DNA of 64,000 nucleotides from NCBI RefSeq assembly GCF_000272045.2, contig NZ_AJYZ02000019.1, positions 1,486,446 to 1,550,445 of the forward strand, in the 5' to 3' direction. The position numbers were made by a program, and so were the translations under genes. Below are positions 9,192-17,801 of the stretch, in pieces; position 1 is the stretch's first letter, and each line of letters starts with the position of its first letter. The notes under the pieces are model-generated. The model was not told the origin of the DNA. It was given only the letters and a program-made list of their open reading frames with translations, and searched no databases. The DNA is from Vibrio crassostreae 9ZC13. Lineage in GTDB: Bacteria; Pseudomonadota; Gammaproteobacteria; Enterobacterales; Vibrionaceae.

Positions 9192-9202
9192 GGAGCAGTA
9201 TC

Positions 9203-9907
9203 ATGGTTCATCAAGTGACAGGTTTTTCTGATGCTTTGTTAGCGTGGGAACAATGGAATCTTACCGACTTTGATCATAAGAGTGCTCAGGTACTTGCATT
9301 CAAATCAGAGATCGAAAGCCAATCTACGTCTTTGGCGGCAGTGGCAACTTATCACCTAGAGCAGGCCTCTGCGCTGCTTTCTGAGCAGCACCTAATGGCT
9401 GGCCCGACTGGTGAAACAAACGAGCTGTATGCTGCAGGACGTGGTGTGGCTTTGGTGATTGTTGATGATTGCCAAGACAAAGAGCCAGCACTGCAAACAG
9501 CAACCGCGATGATTACCGCAGCACTATTAGCGGGTAACAGCGTGCAATTGTGCAGTGATGACGTGCAATTCAACACCTTGATCGCTGATGCAGCGAAACA
9601 AGCGAATTTACCGACGAACTTGGTGCAGGTTGCTTCGTACGACGCGGCTCAACAGCTGCTGTCTTGCGATGTACGTAGCGCAGGTTACGTAGGTAACTCA
9701 CAAACGGCTCAAGCTATCAATTTACAACTTGCTAAGCGTGACGGTGCCATCGTCAGTTTAGTAGCTGAAACGGATCTGACAGCAATGCATGTTGCTCACG
9801 ATCCACACTTATCGCTGCGTTTCATTACCGAGCGTACGCGAACTATAAATATAACAGCCGTGGGCGGTAACGCGACCTTGCTCGAACTTGGAAGCGAAGC
9901 TCACTAA
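9203..9907 (+). CDS. Free-standing ALDH-superfamily domain linked to PutA
   Basis: 234 residues, starting 12 bp after putA with AAGGAGC before ATG. It has Rossmann-like ALDH blocks (about 70-230: AGPTGETNELYAAGRGVALV, then TAALLAGNSVQLCSDD and LPTNLVQVA) that resemble ALDH coenzyme-binding segments. It is about half the usual ALDH size and lacks the catalytic Cys and Glu loops, so it is probably not an enzyme by itself. Long type-B PutAs carry a C-terminal ALDH-superfamily domain of about this size that stabilises substrate channelling and assembly. This protein may be that domain as a separate polypeptide acting on PutA. It is often labelled 1-pyrroline-5-carboxylate dehydrogenase by similarity. 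Confidence 0.75.
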   Translation: MVHQVTGFSDALLAWEQWNLTDFDHKSAQVLAFKSEIESQSTSLAAVATYHLEQASALLSEQHLMAGPTGETNELYAAGRGVALVIVDDCQDKEPALQTATAMITAALLAGNSVQLCSDDVQFNTLIADAAKQANLPTNLVQVASYDAAQQLLSCDVRSAGYVGNSQTAQAINLQLAKRDGAIVSLVAETDLTAMHVAHDPHLSLRFITERTRTINITAVGGNATLLELGSEAH

Positions 9908-9997
9908 CCTTCAGTAACATTGGCTCTAAGCACTTTTGTTTTCTCCATTGTTGGTTTCACCATCTTTGGATTTAACTCATAGTGCCTTGGAGCCTCA

Positions 9998-10057
9998 ATA
10001 CCTAACTCAATGCACTCGCTTGCCTTTACGGTGAGTGTCTTGCATTGAATTAGGTAT
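9998..10057 (+). promoter_or_regulatory. Long intercistronic stem-loop before putP
   Basis: Arms at 9998-10014 (ATACCTAACTCAATGCA) and 10041-10057 (TGCATTGAATTAGGTAT) pair over 17 positions with a single G-U. CACTC/GAGTG inside can extend the pairing, and GCCT/AGGC lie just outside. No T-run follows, so it is more likely an mRNA-stability, processing or read-through control structure than a simple terminator. Confidence 0.7.
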
Positions 10058-10087
10058 GGAAGGCTTTTTACAAATGAGGACTATCAA

Positions 10088-11581
10088 ATGATAGAAAACA
10101 GTTTTGCAATAACGACGACGTTCATTGCGTATCTAATTATGATGCTGGCAATCGGTGTTATTGCTTACAAACGTACTTCTAGCTCGACAGACTACTTCCT
10201 AGGTGGTCGTTCGCTAGGCCCATGGCCTGCTGCACTTTCTGCTGGTGCATCAGACATGAGTGGTTGGCTACTACTTGGTCTACCGGGTTACGCTTATGCT
10301 GCTGGTTTTGAAGCATTCTGGCTTGCTGGTGGCCTGCTAGTTGGTACTTGGGCGAACTGGTTAATCAGTGCTAAGCGTCTGCGTACTTACAGCATTACAA
10401 CAGAGTCACTGACGCTACCTGAGTTCCTATCTCGTCGTTTCAATGATAATTCTAAGCTGATCCAAACAATTTCTGCTTTCTTTATCCTTTTATTCTTCCT
10501 TTTCTACACAAGTTCTGGCTTGGTAGCAGGTGGTAAATTGTTTGAAACAGTATTCGGCCTAGATTACACAACAGCGGTAATCATCGGTACAGTATGTGTG
10601 GTTTCTTACACGCTATTTGGTGGTTTCCTTGCGGTATCTTGGACGGATTTGGTTCAAGGTCTGCTGATGTCTGCTGCGCTATTGATTGTACCAATCGCAG
10701 CGATGAACGGTGGTCTTGGTCAGCTATCGACTGATCTTCACAACATCAACCCACAGCTTCTCACGCTATGGAATGATGTGAAAGGTGAGCCACTTTCTGC
10801 TATCGCGATCATCTCGCTAGCGGCATGGGGTCTAGGTTACTTCGGTCAGCCACACATCTTGGCTCGTTTCAAAGCAACACGTAGCAACAAAGACCTAACA
10901 ACAGCGCGTCGTATCGCGGTGGTATGGTCTGCTCTGTCTATGGTTGGTGCAATGCTAGTAGGTCTGGTTGGTCTAATCTACGTGACTAACTCTGGCGCGC
11001 CTAAGCTAGACGATGGCGAGAAGATCTTCATGCTTCTTGTGAACGCGATGTTCCACCCAGTAATCGCAGGTATCTTACTTGCTGCAATCCTAGCGGCAAT
11101 CATGAGTACTGCGGATTCACAGCTACTTGTATCTTCATCTGCACTAGCAGAAGATCTGTATAAGCAAGTACTTAAGAAAGATGCGACGTCTGAAGAGATT
11201 GTTCGTGTAGGCCGCTTCGCGGTTATCCTAATCTCTTTGATTGCACTTGTGCTAGCGATGACGCCAGACAGTTCAGTACTTGGCCTTGTGTCTTACGCAT
11301 GGGCTGGTTTTGGTGCTGCATTCGGCCCAGCTATTGTATTGAGCCTGTACTGGTCTCGTATGAACCGTAACGGCGCTCTCGCGGGTATCGTGGTTGGTGG
11401 TGTGACTATCGTACTTTGGAAACAGTTCACGGGCGGTTGGTTCGATGTGTACGAAATCGTACCGGGAATCATCCTATCGACTCTTTCTATCGTTATCGTG
11501 AGTCTAATTACGGGCGAGCCTGAAGACGAAGTTAAGAAGCAACACGCTGAGTTCGAGAAGAACCTAGTTGAGCTAGACTAA
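10088..11581 (+). CDS. putP: Sodium/proline symporter
   Basis: 497 residues of a sodium:solute symporter with about 13 membrane segments. PutP signatures are clear: YKRTSSSTDYFLGGRSLGPWPAALSAGASDMSGWLLLGLPG near the N-terminus, GLGYFGQPHILARFKA mid-protein, and the SSF motif region AAIMSTADSQLLVSSSALAEDLY. It imports proline with sodium at the inner membrane and feeds the PutA pathway encoded immediately upstream. ATG 10088 is preceded by AATGAGGA. A terminator follows 45 bp after the stop. Confidence 0.97.
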   Translation: MIENSFAITTTFIAYLIMMLAIGVIAYKRTSSSTDYFLGGRSLGPWPAALSAGASDMSGWLLLGLPGYAYAAGFEAFWLAGGLLVGTWANWLISAKRLRTYSITTESLTLPEFLSRRFNDNSKLIQTISAFFILLFFLFYTSSGLVAGGKLFETVFGLDYTTAVIIGTVCVVSYTLFGGFLAVSWTDLVQGLLMSAALLIVPIAAMNGGLGQLSTDLHNINPQLLTLWNDVKGEPLSAIAIISLAAWGLGYFGQPHILARFKATRSNKDLTTARRIAVVWSALSMVGAMLVGLVGLIYVTNSGAPKLDDGEKIFMLLVNAMFHPVIAGILLAAILAAIMSTADSQLLVSSSALAEDLYKQVLKKDATSEEIVRVGRFAVILISLIALVLAMTPDSSVLGLVSYAWAGFGAAFGPAIVLSLYWSRMNRNGALAGIVVGGVTIVLWKQFTGGWFDVYEIVPGIILSTLSIVIVSLITGEPEDEVKKQHAEFEKNLVELD

Positions 11582-11624
11582 TTTACATTGTAAAAATACC
11601 AATGAATTAGCAAAAGACATGAAC

Positions 11625-11656
11625 AATAGAGTCACTTCGGTGGCTCTATTTTTTTA
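11625..11656 (+). terminator. Terminator after putP
   Basis: AATAGAGTCAC and GTGGCTCTATT pair around a TTCG loop and run into seven T. It ends the put transcript. Confidence 0.9.
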
Positions 11657-11932
11657 TGTGAGTACGACCTTTGTCTTATTTCAAATTAAGTTTATTCGAG
11701 GTTTTCTGATATTGAAATGGGGGTTTACAATGTAAATCGAAAGCGAAGGATCTTGAGCGAGAAATGAAAGGTCTGTCTTGTTGGTGGCGTTTGATGTCAA
11801 AAAATAAAATAGAAAAATGGCTATTTTTTGAACTTGGCGCTCACTTTTGTCATTAGCTCGGTGAATTGTGGAACCGAATTGGACATGATGTGTCAATTGT
11901 CAGTAACCACTAAAGACCTATAGGACAAAGGT

Positions 11933-12157
11933 ATGCCTGATCTCTATTGCAAAGGATGTAAAAAAACAACACTACATAAGTCTATAATGAAACGTTGTGA
12001 ATCAGAGCCCGAGACAGCTTCTGGCCGTATGATGCAATGGACGTCAAAACTATTTAGTGGAAACCTGTACTACGATATGGAAACTCAGCACTTCTGCCGC
12101 ACGTGCAATTGTCGTTGCGAAACTGGAAGTGCTGTTCCCCAAGTTGGCCTAGCCTAA
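11933..12157 (+). CDS. Small zinc-ribbon-like protein
   Basis: 74 residues. Two cysteine pairs, CKGC near the N-terminus (6-9) and CRTCNCRC near residue 58, are spaced like a zinc ribbon. AGGACAAAGG precedes ATG 11933, and a terminator follows 30 bp after the stop, giving a compact single-gene unit. The start MPDLYCKGCKKTTLHK resembles short proteins predicted to bind zinc. I recognise no specific family, and its role is unknown. Confidence 0.7.
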   Translation: MPDLYCKGCKKTTLHKSIMKRCESEPETASGRMMQWTSKLFSGNLYYDMETQHFCRTCNCRCETGSAVPQVGLA

Positions 12158-12187
12158 CTCATAGTAAGTGCTTACTAACTTGATTCA

Positions 12188-12214
12188 AAAAACCTCCGTG
12201 CTAGGAGGTTTTTG
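12188..12214 (+). terminator. Bidirectional terminator between two small genes
   Basis: AACCTCC (12191-12197) and GGAGGTT (12204-12210) form a 7-bp stem with T-runs on both strands. It serves the zinc-ribbon gene on plus and the 56-residue gene on minus. Confidence 0.85.
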
Positions 12215-12219
12215 TGTTT

Positions 12220-12390
12220 CTAAGCAGCCTTGAGTGCAAGCTTAGCTTCAATGGCATTGCCATCAATCTTCACTTCCCATCCATAGTTTGAGTATTCATT
12301 TGCTAGTGCCTGAGCAACATCTTTTGATACCGTTACGTGTGTCCATGAACCAATACCGTAAGGTTTATATGCGAGTTCTTGCGTTTTCAT
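12220..12390 (-). CDS. Small conserved-looking protein of 56 residues
   Basis: A minus-strand frame runs from ATG (12388-12390) to TAG (12220-12222) and encodes 56 residues beginning MKTQELAYKPYGIGSWTHVT and ending LALKAA. AAAGGA lies about 10 bases before the start, and a bidirectional terminator follows within 10 bases of the stop. The composition is ordinary and soluble, with a predicted mixed strand-helix pattern. I recognise no family. The gene signals on both sides and the absence of any competing frame support it as real. Function unknown. Confidence 0.7.
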   Translation of the reverse strand: MKTQELAYKPYGIGSWTHVTVSKDVAQALANEYSNYGWEVKIDGNAIEAKLALKAA

Positions 12391-12668
12391 AATAGAGTCA
12401 TCCTTTCTCTTTGATAATTATATTATTCACTTTGGCCTATATCCTTTCTTTCGTTTCCGGCTCAACTTATTTGTTAATCGGGTCATTTCTATAATAATTT
12501 GTTAATAACCAGAGTTTGATTTATAAGGGTTCTTATCTATTTGTATGTGTTTATATCTGGCGTGAATATCATCCGTGCATTTAGTTTTTAAATGTGTGAG
12601 CGAGGTTTTCTTCGATTGCACTTGGTATGGAATATACTGAGCGGAATTTAGAATGTTTAAGGAATGTT

Positions 12669-13157
12669 ATGTCTCAGCATCAGCTCGATCGTATCGATAA
12701 AGAGATACTAAGAATTCTGCATATGAAAGGGCGTTTACCTGTTGTTGAACTGGCAAAACAGGTCAACCTTACGACGTCACCTTGCTCTGATAGACTCAAG
12801 CGATTGGAGAAAGAGGGCTACATCACGGGCTATCATGCTGAGCTTTGTTCAGAAAAGCTGGGACTCGATGTTCAAGTCTTTATCCATATCCGTCTCGATC
12901 AGACTAGCTTTTCGATCTTCGACAAATTTGCCCAAGCCGTGGAAATGATGCCTGAGGTGGAAGAGTGCTACTCACTGTCGGGTGACTTTGACACCATGAT
13001 CAAGGTTCGAGTGAAAGACATGAAGGCGTACCAAGCGTTTATGGCAACGAAGTTGGGCACCTTGCCTGGTGTGATTCAGACACGTAGTGAAGTGGTGATT
13101 GAAGAGCATAAAAAGGGCTTCGGCGTGAACCCTGAGTTGTTGGCAACTCTAAAATAG
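12669..13157 (+). CDS. Lrp/AsnC-family transcriptional regulator
   Basis: 162 residues from ATG 12669, chosen because TAAGGA lies just upstream and the protein then begins MSQHQLDRIDKEILRIL, typical of the family; a 14-codon longer frame has no ribosome site. A winged helix-turn-helix (about 4-60, with PVVELAKQVNLTTSPCSDRLKRLEKEGYI) is followed by the RAM/AsnC ligand-binding domain (about 68-145). Such proteins are octameric amino-acid-sensing regulators. The effector is not evident. The put genes lie 1 kb upstream, and in some bacteria an Lrp-type PutR controls putA, so a link to proline is possible but unproven. Confidence 0.88.
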   Translation: MSQHQLDRIDKEILRILHMKGRLPVVELAKQVNLTTSPCSDRLKRLEKEGYITGYHAELCSEKLGLDVQVFIHIRLDQTSFSIFDKFAQAVEMMPEVEECYSLSGDFDTMIKVRVKDMKAYQAFMATKLGTLPGVIQTRSEVVIEEHKKGFGVNPELLATLK

Positions 13158-13192
13158 TGGCCTAATTTCGCTTACCAACGTGATTTAGATAT

Positions 13193-13222
13193 AAAAAATG
13201 GAAGCAATAAGCTTCCATTTTT
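13193..13222. terminator. Bidirectional terminator
   Basis: TGGAAGC and GCTTCCA pair around AATAA and are flanked by A-runs and T-runs on the two sides. It separates the converging Lrp-type gene and DUF445 gene. Confidence 0.85.
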
Positions 13223-13265
13223 TGTTGAGCGTCAGATAAAGAGCAATCCGATAAACTTGTTCGCC

Positions 13266-13970
13266 TTAAAGCGTAATGGCCGCAGAGATTAAGCCAATCA
13301 CACCACCGAATACACCGCCCCAAACCACAAGCCAGCCAAGGTGTTTCTTGATCATGGTCTGAACCATCTCTTTAACCAGCTTAGGTGTTAGTTCATTCAA
13401 GCGCTGATCGATGATCGCCTCAATGTTTTCTTTGATTTCATCCATCATCGCAGGCGATTCTAGCTCGTCTTTGATGGCATTTTTTACAGAATCACTCTTG
13501 CTGATTTCAATCACAGATTCTTGCATCTTCTCAACAAACGGCGCTTTCATTGGCTCTAGTGCTTCTGTGCCACCAAACATTGCCAACATACCGCCAAACT
13601 GAGAGTTCTCGATAACATGCACCAGTGAGTCGAATGCAGGGTTAAAGTCGATCTTCTGAATCACAGGCTCTAGATTGAGCGACTTTCCTGTCATCTCGCT
13701 GCTTAGGAAGCGGTCGATGTTACTTTCTGTAAAGAATTGCTCCATCATCAGTTGCTTGATGGCTGCCTTGAACTCTTCAAAGCGCGCTGGAATCACTCCA
13801 GAACCGTATAGGCCGGGTACTTTCTCGAACAACATGTGAATCGCAAGCCAGTTGGTGATGGCACCAGAAAAGGCGAATAGGCCTGCATAAAGCAAGTATT
13901 GGTTTGCTGTCGCATAGCCGCCAGCAAGCAGCGCTAACGCGATAACGTTAGTTAAGACACTTTTGTTCAT
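13266..13970 (-). CDS. DUF445-family membrane protein
   Basis: 234 residues. Two N-terminal membrane segments (about 5-45, with GGYATANQYLLYAGLFAFSGAITNWLAIHMLFEKVPGLYGSG as the DUF445 hallmark) are followed by a long soluble helical region rich in acidic and amide residues. A last membrane segment lies at about 210-234 (WGGVFGGVIGLISAAITL). It is an inner-membrane protein of unknown biochemical role, common in Vibrio and Shewanella. ATG 13970 starts the conserved N-terminus. It stands alone between terminators. Confidence 0.85.
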   Translation of the reverse strand: MNKSVLTNVIALALLAGGYATANQYLLYAGLFAFSGAITNWLAIHMLFEKVPGLYGSGVIPARFEEFKAAIKQLMMEQFFTESNIDRFLSSEMTGKSLNLEPVIQKIDFNPAFDSLVHVIENSQFGGMLAMFGGTEALEPMKAPFVEKMQESVIEISKSDSVKNAIKDELESPAMMDEIKENIEAIIDQRLNELTPKLVKEMVQTMIKKHLGWLVVWGGVFGGVIGLISAAITL

Positions 13971-14085
13971 GGTTGATCTCTAGAAAGAATATTGCGCGCA
14001 TTTTAAGAAAAAAACGCCAAGAAAAAAACAAAAGGATCGATGAAGTTTATTGGACAGGTAGCAAAGAGCGCCAAATAGCAGGCAT

Positions 14086-14119
14086 AAAAAAGGCTAGCCT
14101 CCCCCCGAAGTCTAGCCTT
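14086..14119 (-). terminator. Terminator of the ABC exporter gene
   Basis: On the minus strand, AAGGCTAG (14112-14119) and CTAGCCTT (14090-14097) form a perfect 8-bp stem ending in six T. It lies about 140 bp after the ABC gene stop at 14257. Confidence 0.85.
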
Positions 14120-14256
14120 ATTCCAGAACGCGCAAGCGAGGCGTCTTTGGTGTTAATGTCATTATATAATTACGACATAACATTCTGCCATGTGTAATTT
14201 ACCGCTAATAAACAAATTGGTGTGAATCACATCGCACTTTTAAAATAGCACAAAAA

Positions 14257-16107
14257 TTAAGCGTTCGTAGCTTGCTCAAGATCATCGGCAATAAAGCCAC
14301 CGGTCTGGTGATTCCACAATTGAGCATAGATGCCATTTTGTGTAATCAGCTCTTGGTGAGTGCCTTCTTCAACGATATTGCCTTGGTCGAGTACGATCAG
14401 GCGATCCATCGCTGCGATGGTCGACAGGCGGTGTGCAATCGCAATAACCGTTTTGCCTTCCATTAGCTCAATCAAGCTCTCTTGAATCGCTGCCTCTACC
14501 TCAGAATCGAGTGCAGAAGTTGCTTCATCGAGAACAAGTAATGGAGCATTCTTTAGAAGAACACGTGAGATAGCCACACGTTGACGCTGACCACCAGAAA
14601 GCTTAACGCCACGTTCACCTACTTGAGCATCGTAACCAATGTTGCCAAACGGGTCGGTTAGCGTTTCGATAAACTCATGCGCGTGTGCTTGTTTAGTTGC
14701 CGCGTATACTTCTTCGTCTGATGCCTCTGGTCGACCGTAAAGAATGTTGTCTTTGATCGAACGGTGCAGCAGTGAGGTATCTTGGGTCACCATACCTATG
14801 TTGCTACGCAGAGAATCTTGAGTAACGCTCGAGATCTCTTGGTCATCAATCAGGATGCGACCACTTTCTACATCGTGGAAACGCAGTAGTAAGTTAACTA
14901 GGGTCGATTTACCTGCACCTGAACGGCCAACCAAACCCACTTTTTCACCCGGTTTGATGTTGAGGTTTAGGTTGTTGATCACCCCCTTATTCTCACCGTA
15001 GTTAAAGCTTACATTGTCGAAGTTGATACCGCCTTGTGGAACCTCCAGAGGCTTCGCGTCTTTCTTGTCTTCAATAGCAATAGGCTTAGACAGAGTTTTA
15101 ATGCCGTCAATCACGGTACCAAGGTTCTCAAACAGACCACCAATTTCCCACATGATCCATTTCGACATGCCGTTAATACGCAGAGCCAAGCTGACCGCAA
15201 TCGCGATTGCACCCACGGTGATTGCGCTATCTAGCCATAGGTAGATAGAGATACCCGCAATGCTGAACACCAATAGATAGTTAGCGAATTCCACGCAGAT
15301 GTTGAAGCCGGTTACCAAGCGCATTTGGCGGTGCACAGTATCTAGGAAGCCTTCCATGCCTTCTTCGGCGTATTCGGTTTCTCTTTTACTGTGTGAGAAC
15401 AATTTCACCGTCGCGATGTTGGTGTAGCTATCAACAATACGACCTGTCATCAGTGAACGAGCATCCGCTTGCTCTGAAGACACGTCTTTTAGCTTTGGCA
15501 CGAAGTGCAGTTGAATACCGATGTAAACGAATAGCCAAATCAGCATCGGAGCCATCAAGCGCCAATCTGATTCAGCAAGCATGAACAGCATCGCCGTGAA
15601 ATAAACCGTCACGTAGACAAACACATCGACCATCTTGGTCACAGTTTCGCGCACTGCAAGCGAGGTTTGCATCACTTTGGTCGCGACACGTCCGGCGAAG
15701 TCATCTTGATAGAAGGACAGGCTTTGCTTCAAAAGGTAGCGGTGTGCTAACCAACGAATCGACATTGGGTAGTTGCCCAGCAAAGTTTGGTGAAGCAATA
15801 GCGAGTAAACACTGATCAAGATTGGCATCACAACCAACAGCAGAATACCGAGCCCCATCAATGTCGATTCGTTGTCTGCTAAGAAAGTGTCTGGGTTGCT
15901 TGTTGATAGCCAGTCGACCAATTGCCCCATGTAACCGAACAGCGCGACTTCGATGATCGCGATGGTCATGCTCATCAACCCGAGCAAAATCAATGGTTTT
16001 TCGAAACCTCGAGTGTAATGGCGGCAGAATGCCAGTATGCCAGTAGGAGGTTGTATCGGCTCTCCCTTTGGAAAGGCTTCAGTAAAGCCTTCAAATTTCT
16101 TGTACAT
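14257..16107 (-). CDS. ABC exporter, fused permease and ATPase
   Basis: 616 residues from ATG 16107, which has AAGGG six bases upstream; a longer frame to 16149 lacks such a site. An N-terminal six-helix exporter domain (about 30-320) is joined to a nucleotide-binding domain (about 355-600) with Walker A GRSGAGKST, signature LSGGQRQR and Walker B LLVLDEATSALD. The architecture is that of homodimeric type-IV exporters related to MsbA and MdlAB. The substrate cannot be told from sequence; lipids, peptides and drugs are all possible. It is a single-gene unit with its own terminator. Confidence 0.9.
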   Translation of the reverse strand: MYKKFEGFTEAFPKGEPIQPPTGILAFCRHYTRGFEKPLILLGLMSMTIAIIEVALFGYMGQLVDWLSTSNPDTFLADNESTLMGLGILLLVVMPILISVYSLLLHQTLLGNYPMSIRWLAHRYLLKQSLSFYQDDFAGRVATKVMQTSLAVRETVTKMVDVFVYVTVYFTAMLFMLAESDWRLMAPMLIWLFVYIGIQLHFVPKLKDVSSEQADARSLMTGRIVDSYTNIATVKLFSHSKRETEYAEEGMEGFLDTVHRQMRLVTGFNICVEFANYLLVFSIAGISIYLWLDSAITVGAIAIAVSLALRINGMSKWIMWEIGGLFENLGTVIDGIKTLSKPIAIEDKKDAKPLEVPQGGINFDNVSFNYGENKGVINNLNLNIKPGEKVGLVGRSGAGKSTLVNLLLRFHDVESGRILIDDQEISSVTQDSLRSNIGMVTQDTSLLHRSIKDNILYGRPEASDEEVYAATKQAHAHEFIETLTDPFGNIGYDAQVGERGVKLSGGQRQRVAISRVLLKNAPLLVLDEATSALDSEVEAAIQESLIELMEGKTVIAIAHRLSTIAAMDRLIVLDQGNIVEEGTHQELITQNGIYAQLWNHQTGGFIADDLEQATNA

Positions 16108-16693
16108 AGATTTCCCTTTATAAACTAGTGCATCTATAAGCGACTGCATCGTTGGTGCAGCTTTGTTTTTATGGTCTTGATTCGAAATTTAACTGTCTTA
16201 GTTTGAAATTATATAAGCGCCCATGGGTTCTTATCAGTATTAAGTCATTCGATGGATTTTGTTCTAGCGCCTATTTAGGCACTTGGCTTTAAAACACTAA
16301 AACTTTGTCTAAGCGATACAGGAAAGGTCCAAAGAGTGTCTTTCATGACGCTTATTTTAGATTGAATTAGACAGGAAAAGTTAAGCTTATTTCAAACGTA
16401 ATTGATTGTTATGCAACGGTGATAATCCTAACGTTAAATGGATTGAATTGTAATCAAAACTCGTGATGGGCGAGAAAATGGAATCAGAATATTTATCCAT
16501 AAAGTGACTTAACGAATATGCATACAGTTGGTTCTTTCTGATGTGCTGTTATCTTGCAGTAAAAATTACCGATTAATCTAAGATCTGCAGTAATTGTTTG
16601 GGATAAATATTCAAATAAATATTCTTTTCAGTGAATCTTGTCGTAACAAGTTGTTTACAATTCTGAAGTAAATAAAAGATAGGGACGGTTGAA
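16108..16693. other. Divergent promoter region, no gene seen
   Basis: About 585 bp between the divergent ABC exporter and ctlX genes, AT-rich and without a supported frame. A small inverted repeat, CTTGT-CGTA-ACAAG (16637-16650), lies about 45 bp before the ctlX start and could be an operator. Nothing else stands out. Confidence 0.5.
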
Positions 16694-17668
16694 ATGTTAA
16701 ACCTACACAAAAAATCACTTCATATCACTAATGTTCAAAACGCCAATTGCGTTGTTATGGTGCCACCAAAAGAGTTTAAATTTAACGAAGAAACAGCACG
16801 TGATAACGAATTTCAGCACAGAGTTAATCTGACCGAAGCTGAGGTGAAAGTAGAAACGATGGCCGAATTTAAAGCTATGGTCGCTTCGTTGCGTAAAGAA
16901 GGTGTGCAAGTTGTAGAGTTTGATTACCCAGAATTGGGCGTTGAAACTCCGGATGCTGTTTTCCCAAACAACTGGTTCAGTACCTGTAGTGATGGAAGCT
17001 TATTCACGTTCCCTATGGCGTGTGAAAACCGTCAGAATGAAGTTAAGCCAAATGCTCTTATTGAAGCGTTAGAAGCGTCGGGTCGCATTGTTAACCATAG
17101 CGAGTCTCTAGAGTCTTACATCGCGCAAGGTTCTTATCTAGAGAGCACGGGCGTGATGGTTATCGACCATATCAACAAGACCATCTACGCTGCGCTTTCT
17201 CAGCGTTGTGACCGCGAAGTGTTAGAAGATTATGCGAAGCGCATTGGTTATTCTCGCGTGGTCTCGTTCCAAACGGCATTACCGTCTGGCCAACCGATTT
17301 ACCATACCAATGTGATGATGGCGATTGGCGATAACTTCTGCGTGATCTGTGATGAAGTGATTCCTGAGTTTGAACGCCGCTTTGTGGTGAAGTCGCTTGC
17401 TAAAGATAAGCAGGTTATCTCTATCTCAATTGATCAGATGAACCGTTTCTGTGGCAACATCCTGCAGCTTGAAACCGTGAATGGCGACAAGGTGATCGCG
17501 ATGTCTCAATCGGCTTACGATGCGTTTTCTCCAGCCCAGTTAGCTCAGCTTTCGACGCATGGAAAGCTGCTGCCATTTAACGTGAAAACGATTGAAGACA
17601 TTGGCGGTGGTTCGGTGCGATGCATGTTGGGTGAGGTGTTTTTACCAACGCGAGTAAATCGTCTGTAA
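16694..17668 (+). CDS. ctlX: Citrulline utilization hydrolase of the arginine-deiminase superfamily
   Basis: 324 residues. The fold is the amidinotransferase/deiminase propeller. The substrate loop PDAVFPNNW lies at 86-94, the catalytic His at 204 in IYHTNVMM and the nucleophile Cys at 310 in GGGSVRCM, with acidic partners around 88 and 151. These match the CtlX group, which hydrolyses citrulline, probably to ornithine, ammonia and carbon dioxide. ATG 16694 is preceded by GGGACGG. No ornithine or arginine pathway gene is adjacent, so the unit is alone here. A terminator follows. Confidence 0.82.
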   Translation: MLNLHKKSLHITNVQNANCVVMVPPKEFKFNEETARDNEFQHRVNLTEAEVKVETMAEFKAMVASLRKEGVQVVEFDYPELGVETPDAVFPNNWFSTCSDGSLFTFPMACENRQNEVKPNALIEALEASGRIVNHSESLESYIAQGSYLESTGVMVIDHINKTIYAALSQRCDREVLEDYAKRIGYSRVVSFQTALPSGQPIYHTNVMMAIGDNFCVICDEVIPEFERRFVVKSLAKDKQVISISIDQMNRFCGNILQLETVNGDKVIAMSQSAYDAFSPAQLAQLSTHGKLLPFNVKTIEDIGGGSVRCMLGEVFLPTRVNRL

Positions 17669-17698
17669 CAAGCACTCACTTTCAGTAATGAATCTTTG

Positions 17699-17730
17699 AA
17701 TACCACTCTTATCGCAGAGTGGTATTTTTG
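17699..17730 (+). terminator. Terminator after ctlX
   Basis: TACCACTCT and AGAGTGGTA form a perfect 9-bp stem with a 6-nt loop followed by T-rich sequence, about 30 bp after the ctlX stop. Confidence 0.88.
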
Positions 17731-17801
17731 TTTTTGTCTTTCACATATAAGAGAACAGAGCTCGATACAGGAGTCAACGCGCAAAAGCTAATGGAAATAA
17801 G

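Noticed and set aside
11681..11896. Minus-strand open frame of 71 codons after putP
   Set aside because: No ribosome site and no recognisable motif. It lies in an AT-rich gap after the putP terminator and looks like chance.
13973..14197. Plus-strand open frame of 74 codons
   Set aside because: It runs through the terminator of the ABC exporter gene and begins inside the DUF445 promoter region; its Lys/Arg-rich start is produced by A-rich DNA.
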